Source: Anaerolineales bacterium UBA7227
GTDB taxonomy: Bacteria; Chloroflexota; Anaerolineae; Anaerolineales; Villigracilaceae
Length of the DNA: 30,303 bases
NCBI GenBank assembly: GCA_002473085.1
Contig: DKTP01000018.1
Location: forward strand, 1 to 30,303
Direction of reading: 5' to 3'
Every line of letters begins with the position of its first letter. Position 1 is the stretch's first letter. Both the position numbers and the translations under genes were made by a program. Positions 24,792 through 30,303 of this stretch are shown here, piece after piece. The notes under the pieces are model-generated. The model saw only the letters and a program-made list of their open reading frames with translations. It searched no databases and was not told where the DNA came from.

Positions 24792-25250
24792 ATGAAGATA
24801 AAGTACCTTCGAGATGGAAGAGCTCCAATTCCTTTGAATGAGATTACTTCAAAGGTTATGAGCGTGAATAAGGCAAAAAACACTACACCAGAAATAAAAT
24901 TTCGAGAACTGCTTTCACAAGAGGGGATAAAAGGATATAAGCTGAATTGGAAAAAGGCAGCGGGTAAGCCTGACATAGCATTTACCAAGCAAAGAGTTGC
25001 GATTTTTATTAACGGGTGCTTTTGGCATCGATGTCCATATTGCAAACCAAGTCTTCCTAAAACACATAGGAACTTCTGGAAACAAAAATTTGCAAAAAAC
25101 AAAATTAGAGATAAAGAAAAAATTACAACTCTACGCAAAGATGGCTGGAAGGTATTGACAATTTGGGAATGTCAAATTAAAAAGCATCCTAATCAATCTG
25201 TTGTAAGGGTAAGGAAAGCGTTGTCTTCATACAGAGGAGTAGATGGCTGA
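24792..25250 (+). CDS. vsr: Very short patch repair endonuclease (Vsr)
   Basis: A protein of 152 residues. Vsr nicks DNA at T:G mismatches formed when 5-methylcytosine deaminates. The N-terminal pattern VMSVNKAKNTTPEIKFRELL is typical. The catalytic Asp is in GKPDIAF (D61), followed by INGCFWHRCPYC and GWKVLTIWEC. C76, C81, C84 and C127 are plausible zinc ligands; C127 sits at the spacing of C117 in the E. coli enzyme, while C81 replaces its zinc histidine. H79 lies in the GCFWH motif. The stop overlaps the start of the cytosine methyltransferase by 8 bp, the classical pairing. Codon use is AT-rich, unlike the host genes to the left. Confidence 0.95.
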   Translation: MKIKYLRDGRAPIPLNEITSKVMSVNKAKNTTPEIKFRELLSQEGIKGYKLNWKKAAGKPDIAFTKQRVAIFINGCFWHRCPYCKPSLPKTHRNFWKQKFAKNKIRDKEKITTLRKDGWKVLTIWECQIKKHPNQSVVRVRKALSSYRGVDG

Positions 25251-26955
25251 TTTCACGGTAATAGATTTCTTCTGTGGCGCTGGGGGTTTTTCAGAAGGAT
25301 TCAGACAGCAAGGTTTTGAAATAATTGCAGGCATTGATAGCTGGAAGCCTGCAATAGATACATTTAATTTTAATTTCGGATTAAATTGCAAACCGCGGAA
25401 TATATTAGAATTTGAATTTTCTATTAAAAAAATTGAAGAATTACCCGACACGCACATAATTATAGGAAGCCCGCCTTGTGTTAGCTTCTCATCTTCGAAT
25501 AAATCCGGCAAAGCAGATAAATCTTTAGGTTTAAAACTTACAAAAATCTTTTTACGAATCGTCGCGGTGAAAAAATATAAGCCGAAGTCTAAATTGAAAG
25601 CTTGGTTTATGGAAAATGTAACCAACTCCAAGGTTCATCTTCCTGCGGCGTATACTTTTGAACAGTTAGGTCTGAAAAGTTGGGCGCTGAAACATAACCA
25701 TGATCCTAAATCAATAGCTATTTCCCTTGACAATAATCGTTCGGCACTTAATTCTGCTGATTATGGAGCACCTCAATCACGAGTACGCATTTTCACAGGC
25801 GAAATTTTAAAAACAAAGGAACATATTGTTCCCGCTCATACTCACCAGCCTCCTAATCAAGATGGAGCATTACCAAGCTACAGGACGTTAGGACAGATTA
25901 GGGAAAATCTTCCAAGTCCCAATTTGGCGAAGCCAAAAGGATCCATGGTTGATCCTTTATATCCAAATATTGAAATCAAAGTTTCGGACCTAACCGATCA
26001 ATTTTATGACACTGGCTTATACGAAGTTGACTGGCAAGGCTCAAAGTTCTTAAAAACCAATCATCCTTATATGGGTTCTATGTTCTTCCCTGAATGTGAA
26101 GACCGTCCAAGCAGAACGATTACGGCCACTAAGATTGGAAATTCTAGAGAAGCAATAGTTCTTCTTTCTGAAGGCAATAGAAAAGGTGATGGTGAATACA
26201 GAACCCTCACCGTAAGAGAAGCCGCCACGTTGATGGGGTTTCCTATAACTTATCAATTCATTGGCTCTGAAGGAAGCAAATGGAAGTTGGTAGGAAATGC
26301 GGTGTGCCCGCCAATTAGCAACGCTTTTGCTAAAGAGGTTCGAAGAGAGTACGACTTAGGAAAGTTTATAGAGTATTTCCCTATGCAACCACTAAATGTC
26401 GTGCCCAACCTAAATACATTTAAAAGAAAAACATTCAACAATCCGCCTAAGAAGAAGCAAGGTTCGAGGTTTAGAAGGCACCCATTTAAAGATGGGAACT
26501 TGACTGTCACCTTATCAAATTATGACATTGAAAAAAACTCCAACAGCTCAATGAAATGGTATACCTCAATTCAATATGGCACAGGCATTAACTCGCTTGT
26601 TATGCAAAAATTTCCAGATGGCTATTTCAAGAAAATAGAAAAAATCATTGTTGGATTTGAAAATGGGCATAAGTTTATTGACATAATCAACAATGGATTT
26701 TCACACCAAGTAGCCGATGCAAAAACTTTGCAGATGATGTATGAAAACCAGCAAAACTATGAAAAATATCTCAACCCAATTAAATTGATCGATGTTGTTG
26801 GCGAGATCATTAATTCAATAGAAATAAGGTCGCCCATTTATGAGCAAAAAGGCAATCAACCTTTTAAGAAACACGCTATCCCCAAAAAGCAAGTTATGGC
26901 ATTGTACGCAATCAATAAAATCTGCTCGATAGCAAACGGAGGAGAGAATGAATAA
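25243..26955 (+). CDS. C5-cytosine DNA methyltransferase with extra C-terminal region
   Basis: A protein of 570 residues. Motif I is DFFCGAGGFSEGF (8-20). The catalytic loop is GSPPCVSFSS with C79. Motif VI is ENV (124-126) and motif VIII is APQSRVRIF with Q178, R180 and R182. The target-recognition region is about 190-315, then motifs IX-X (RTLTVREAATLMGFP and LVGNAVCPPIS). From about residue 370 there are some 190 more residues that ordinary Dcm-type enzymes lack; they contain polar beta-like segments (LTVTLSNYDI, MKWYTSIQYG) and no motif I recognise. Shine-Dalgarno AGAGGAG precedes the ATG. The stop overlaps the ParB-like gene by 8 bp. It should mark host DNA; the recognised sequence cannot be read. 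Confidence 0.93.
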   Translation: MADFTVIDFFCGAGGFSEGFRQQGFEIIAGIDSWKPAIDTFNFNFGLNCKPRNILEFEFSIKKIEELPDTHIIIGSPPCVSFSSSNKSGKADKSLGLKLTKIFLRIVAVKKYKPKSKLKAWFMENVTNSKVHLPAAYTFEQLGLKSWALKHNHDPKSIAISLDNNRSALNSADYGAPQSRVRIFTGEILKTKEHIVPAHTHQPPNQDGALPSYRTLGQIRENLPSPNLAKPKGSMVDPLYPNIEIKVSDLTDQFYDTGLYEVDWQGSKFLKTNHPYMGSMFFPECEDRPSRTITATKIGNSREAIVLLSEGNRKGDGEYRTLTVREAATLMGFPITYQFIGSEGSKWKLVGNAVCPPISNAFAKEVRREYDLGKFIEYFPMQPLNVVPNLNTFKRKTFNNPPKKKQGSRFRRHPFKDGNLTVTLSNYDIEKNSNSSMKWYTSIQYGTGINSLVMQKFPDGYFKKIEKIIVGFENGHKFIDIINNGFSHQVADAKTLQMMYENQQNYEKYLNPIKLIDVVGEIINSIEIRSPIYEQKGNQPFKKHAIPKKQVMALYAINKICSIANGGENE

Positions 26956-28309
26956 AGAACAGAGAATTGAATACTTCACAAAGCTATTAAAGAAAGCCCC
27001 TTATGGCTCCATGGAAGTTTTTTATAAGGGACATAAGCAGAAATTACCTGTTTACGAGATAGACCTTGATTACCTCATCTACAACCCATACAACGGCAGA
27101 ATTGCAAGCCGCGTTAAGTCCTATGAGAAACTTAACAAAGGTGAACGCCTCAATCCAGAAGATGCAGATGACGTGCAGATTATTGAGCAATTTCTGGACG
27201 ACTCGAGTAAACGTAGCAATGTAGACACCTTCAAGAGTCTGCGAGATCAGGGGCAACTAAAATATGGCATTGTAACAAAGGACGGGTACATAATTGACGG
27301 TAATAGGCGGGCAATGCTGTTAAGGAAAGTTGCAAACGAAAAGAAGGAAAAACCTGTATATTTTCTTGGGGTTGTTCTCGAAGAGGAGCTAGACGAGAAT
27401 CCAAAGGAAATCATGAGGCTTGAGACTACCTTTCAGATGGGGGAGGATGCAAAAGTAGACTACGACCCTATAGAAAAGTATCTAAAGTGCAAGGACTTAA
27501 TCCAATACTATCCAGGTGAAAAAGGTATTGAAGAAATCGCAAAAATGATGGGCGAAAAACCATCTACTATAAAAGAGTATCTATCAATTATGGAGCGTAT
27601 GGACGATTATTTAGATAAGCTAGGATACAGTGGTATTTACACCAGACTCAGCAAAACCGAAGGAGCCTTTGTTGATATCAACGGGTATTTAAACAGGTAT
27701 GAGTCTGGAAATTCAGGTAAGGTTAAGTGGAAGTACAAAAAAGCTGATACTGAAGAACTCAAATTGATTTATTATGACTATATTCAGTATATGTATAACA
27801 AAAAAAAGAAAAAGGATGACGAAGAAGATGGAGGAGTGTTTGGAGCAGGGGATTCCAAAGATTATCGAATTATCGGGAAAGCAAGTGAGAAAGAAAGTTT
27901 GTTTTGTGCTAACGAAAAAATCTGGAAAGAGTTCAGAGATAATCATTTTAAGAAAATCGATCCAATAAAAGATGAATTCGAGAACGGAAAATTCAGCATA
28001 GAACAGTTAAGAAAAGATAATGATGGAATGGACTTAAATGTTTTACTCAAAAGGCGAGATGAAGCATGGGCGGAAAGGGTTGGCCCAATCCTCAAAGAAA
28101 ACCTCGGGAAAGCCAAATATAATCTTGAGAACTTCAACAATCAGAACGCTCCTGAAGTTCTTTTAGAGAAGGCGCTTCGCGCACTTGAATCAATAGATAC
28201 CGAGACAAAATCGTTCCTCGAGAAACCAGAAGTAGAGCAGTTGGTTATGGAACTAAACAACAAAACCTGGAATTTCAAACAAATAATAAAAGACCACAAG
28301 AGAGGCTAA
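26948..28309 (+). CDS. ParB/Srx-fold protein with HTH, island component
   Basis: A protein of 453 residues. N-terminal ParB-like domain: a box I-like stretch NPYNGRIASR (46-55) and the phosphate-binding box GYIIDGNRRAMLLRKV (113-128). An HTH-like segment, GIEEIAKMMGEKPSTIKEYL, follows at 193-212, in the place where ParB proteins have theirs. The C-terminal 240 residues are charged and helical, with a Lys run and an acidic run near 285-297 (encoded partly by eight A at 27800-27807), and have no recognised domain. ParB-fold proteins bind nucleotide and DNA, and some are nucleases. No partner ParA is encoded, so plasmid partition is unlikely. Shine-Dalgarno GGAGGAG supports the start, which overlaps the methyltransferase. 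It probably works with the SNF2 protein 1 bp downstream. Confidence 0.82.
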   Translation: MNKEQRIEYFTKLLKKAPYGSMEVFYKGHKQKLPVYEIDLDYLIYNPYNGRIASRVKSYEKLNKGERLNPEDADDVQIIEQFLDDSSKRSNVDTFKSLRDQGQLKYGIVTKDGYIIDGNRRAMLLRKVANEKKEKPVYFLGVVLEEELDENPKEIMRLETTFQMGEDAKVDYDPIEKYLKCKDLIQYYPGEKGIEEIAKMMGEKPSTIKEYLSIMERMDDYLDKLGYSGIYTRLSKTEGAFVDINGYLNRYESGNSGKVKWKYKKADTEELKLIYYDYIQYMYNKKKKKDDEEDGGVFGAGDSKDYRIIGKASEKESLFCANEKIWKEFRDNHFKKIDPIKDEFENGKFSIEQLRKDNDGMDLNVLLKRRDEAWAERVGPILKENLGKAKYNLENFNNQNAPEVLLEKALRALESIDTETKSFLEKPEVEQLVMELNNKTWNFKQIIKDHKRG

Positions 28310-28310
28310 A

Positions 28311-30303
28311 GTGTCTTTTGTTGAACTGAACATTGATGAAGAAAAACGTCAATTCTTAATCCATGGTGATATTTCGCTGATTGTCAAGAATCGCCGCGCA
28401 AAATATTACTTTCTGGATGTCTTGCATGCCATAATAAATGACACATCGGTAGTAATTGACTATATCGAAGCGGATAAGGAATCTGTTTTACAAGACATTC
28501 AAAGCGCGTTGGAAGAATACAATATTGAGCAAAAAGATTCGGAGAGGATCAAGAATGTTCTGAGCGGTTACTTTGAAGAAAAGAGGAACTTCGAAATATT
28601 CGGTCAAAGGGCTAAGGATATTTGGAACAACAAAATATCCGCGACAGAATTTCAAGAATTTAAACAATCTATCGAAACTCACCTAAAAGGCAGAAGCTTA
28701 TATGATAAACAACTTCTTGCCTCCTTTCATCTAGCCTTCTCACAAAACGCATGCAACTTCTCTGTACCTGGAGCAGGGAAAACCACAACAGTTTATGCAG
28801 CATATTCGTATCTTAATAGCCTTTCGCCAGATCATCCCAAGTATGTCAATAAAATTCTGGTAATTGGTCCTTTGAGCTCATTTGGACCGTGGGAAGACGA
28901 GTTTTATCTATGTTTTGGAAAAAGACCCCACTCTGTGCGTTTATCAGGCGGGATGCCCAAAGAAGATAGAGACAGACATTTATTGTCTATCAAGCCAGTT
29001 GAAGAGACGCCAGAATTGACATTGATGTCATATCAAAGCGTTCCAAATAACATTTCTAGCCTCATATACTACTTGCAGCGTAACGGCAACAAAGTAATGG
29101 TGATATTAGATGAAGCGCATAGGATAAAGAACGTTGATGGTGGAGTGTGGGCGCAAGCAACTTTAGATGTTGCAAGGCATTGCAAATCTCGAGTCGTTCT
29201 TACTGGTACGCCACTTCCTAATGGCTATGAAGATATGTATAATTTATTTGAATTCATTTGGCCAGGTAAGGACGTAATTGGTTATTCTGTTTCGCAATTG
29301 AAAGATATGTCGAAAAACCGTTTTGACCCAAGAATCAACCAACTTATTGAAAATATTTCACCTTATTTTGTGCGGATTAGAAAAAGCCACTTAAACCTTC
29401 CTCCAGCTATAAATCACAAGCCGAATTTTATTGATATGGGAGAAACCCAGCGGGAAATTTATGACTTTATTGAAAAGAAATACCTTTCTTACTTTATTGG
29501 TAACGAAACAATATTGTCACTGTCCTCAGAACTTACAAAGGCAAGATTTATCCGTCTGATGCAAGCAGCAACAAATCCAAATCTGCTCAAAACTCCGCTT
29601 GAAGCTTATTTCAAGGAGCAAGGCTTAGGGGACGAGCTTCATATTGATGACACTGAAATAATCCAGAAAATTCTCAGGTTTACTGAATATGAAAAGGCAC
29701 CTCAAAAATTCGTTGTTATAAAAGACATTGTCAGTAAGCTACTCGCCCAAAATGAAAAAGTTGTTATATGGACTACCTTTATTCAAAATACAAAAGAACT
29801 CCAAGGTTACCTAAAAGATTTCGGGATAGAGTCTAGGCTTCTCATTGGAGAGGTTCCCGTAGAGCGAGATGATCTTTCAGCAGAAGGCATTTTGACGCGT
29901 GAAAAGATCATTAGGGAATTTCATGATCCGAATTCATCTTTTAAAGTCATTATTGCAAATCCTTTTGCTGTCTCTGAGTCTATTTCTCTGCACAAAGCTT
30001 GTCATCATGCGATTTACCTTGAGCGCACTTTCAATGCAACTCACTTTATTCAATCGAAAGATAGAATTCACAGAGTTGGCTTAGATCCAAAAACAGAAAC
30101 ACATTATTACTACATTCTTTCAAAGAACTCTATAGACGAGACTGTGCATCATCGATTGCAGGAAAAAGAACAACGCATGCTTGAAATCATTGAAAACGAA
30201 GAAATACCATTGTTCAGCGAAAACATGGACTATGAAATTGACCTCAACAATGACATTAAGGCGATAATCAGAGATTATGTTAGCAATACCTTCGCCAAAT
30301 TGA
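28311..30303 (+). CDS. SNF2-family ATPase/translocase, 3'-truncated by window edge
   Basis: The frame is open from the GTG at 28311 to the last base without a stop, giving 664 residues of an incomplete protein. GTG is chosen because AGAGG lies 5 bp upstream and it follows the ParB-like stop by one base. After an unassigned N-terminal region (1-130) come Walker A VPGAGKTTT (152-160), motif II LDEAH with RIKN (266-274), motif III LTGTPLPN (297-304), and motif VI DRIHRVG (584-590) with the probable arginine finger R588. DEAH followed by RIKN, and DRIHRVG, are typical of SNF2 rather than DEAD helicases. It should translocate on double-stranded DNA using ATP. No nuclease domain is seen before the edge. 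Composition is AT-rich. Confidence 0.9.
   Translation, partial: MSFVELNIDEEKRQFLIHGDISLIVKNRRAKYYFLDVLHAIINDTSVVIDYIEADKESVLQDIQSALEEYNIEQKDSERIKNVLSGYFEEKRNFEIFGQRAKDIWNNKISATEFQEFKQSIETHLKGRSLYDKQLLASFHLAFSQNACNFSVPGAGKTTTVYAAYSYLNSLSPDHPKYVNKILVIGPLSSFGPWEDEFYLCFGKRPHSVRLSGGMPKEDRDRHLLSIKPVEETPELTLMSYQSVPNNISSLIYYLQRNGNKVMVILDEAHRIKNVDGGVWAQATLDVARHCKSRVVLTGTPLPNGYEDMYNLFEFIWPGKDVIGYSVSQLKDMSKNRFDPRINQLIENISPYFVRIRKSHLNLPPAINHKPNFIDMGETQREIYDFIEKKYLSYFIGNETILSLSSELTKARFIRLMQAATNPNLLKTPLEAYFKEQGLGDELHIDDTEIIQKILRFTEYEKAPQKFVVIKDIVSKLLAQNEKVVIWTTFIQNTKELQGYLKDFGIESRLLIGEVPVERDDLSAEGILTREKIIREFHDPNSSFKVIIANPFAVSESISLHKACHHAIYLERTFNATHFIQSKDRIHRVGLDPKTETHYYYILSKNSIDETVHHRLQEKEQRMLEIIENEEIPLFSENMDYEIDLNNDIKAIIRDYVSNTFAKL

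Noticed and set aside
27800..27813. Run of eight A followed by G and five A within the ParB-like gene as a programmed frameshift site
   Set aside because: The zero frame continues to a normal stop with a coherent charged protein, and the alternative frame is short without a conserved motif; it is ordinary AT-rich Lys coding.
1..30303. Search for CRISPR arrays, tRNA or rRNA genes, insertion sequences and integrases
   Set aside because: No regular spaced repeats, cloverleaf-like sequences or transposase/integrase motifs were seen by eye.

Overview
The window most likely comes from a Chloroflexota genome, probably an Anaerolineae-type organism. This is inferred from the mix of families: a MutL-like ASKHA protein in a membrane-protein cluster, myo-inositol-phosphate synthase, Thr/Pro-rich surface lipoproteins, an LPNTG-tailed surface protein and a LysM protein with a C-terminal anchor. 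No rRNA or marker gene proves it. The backbone is GC-rich. Two stretches are visibly AT-richer and carry DNA-modification genes, which points to transfer: about 5180-6845 and about 24650 to the right edge.

Layout. 1-5120: a tight cluster on + of two membrane proteins, a MutL-like ATPase-fold protein and a barrel-type protein, then an LPNTG surface protein and a strong terminator. 5184-6830 (-): a compact type II restriction-modification pair (beta-class SPPY methyltransferase plus a PD-(D/E)XK nuclease). 6867-7328 (-): a DUF1801 protein. 7411-11529 (-): a coupled operon of GAF histidine kinase, PfkB sugar kinase, M20 peptidase and SAM methyltransferase. 11659-14380 (+): inositol-phosphate synthase, a lipoprotein polysaccharide deacetylase and a HIT protein. 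14420-15262 (-) and 15353-16642 (+): a LysM surface protein divergent from purA. 16722-19979 (-): a large membrane GGDEF/EAL protein. 20235-22765 (+): an MFS pump, a DUF2269 membrane protein and a TetR regulator, with a near-consensus promoter and a TetR-type operator in front of the pump. 22967-24640 (-): the ABC-F protein EttA.

24792 to the right edge (+) is the accessory island: vsr, a C5-cytosine DNA methyltransferase with a roughly 190-residue unassigned C-terminal region, a ParB-like protein with an HTH, and an SNF2-type ATPase that runs off the window. The first two pairs overlap (8 bp each) and the last gap is 1 bp, so this is one operon. Modification, mismatch repair, ParB-fold and SNF2 translocase genes in one transcript look like a defence or DNA-modification system that I cannot match to a named one. 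It is the best candidate here for something undescribed.

Regulatory DNA seen: two clear intrinsic terminators and a third weaker one, a TetR-type operator, a perfect 16-bp palindrome at the promoter of the c-di-GMP gene, a hairpin between the LysM gene and purA, and four genes whose -10 box lies 6-7 nt from the ATG, suggesting leaderless mRNAs. Two dispersed-repeat-like elements lie between genes. No tRNA, rRNA, CRISPR array, transposase or integrase was seen, and no gene-free stretch exceeds 300 bases.
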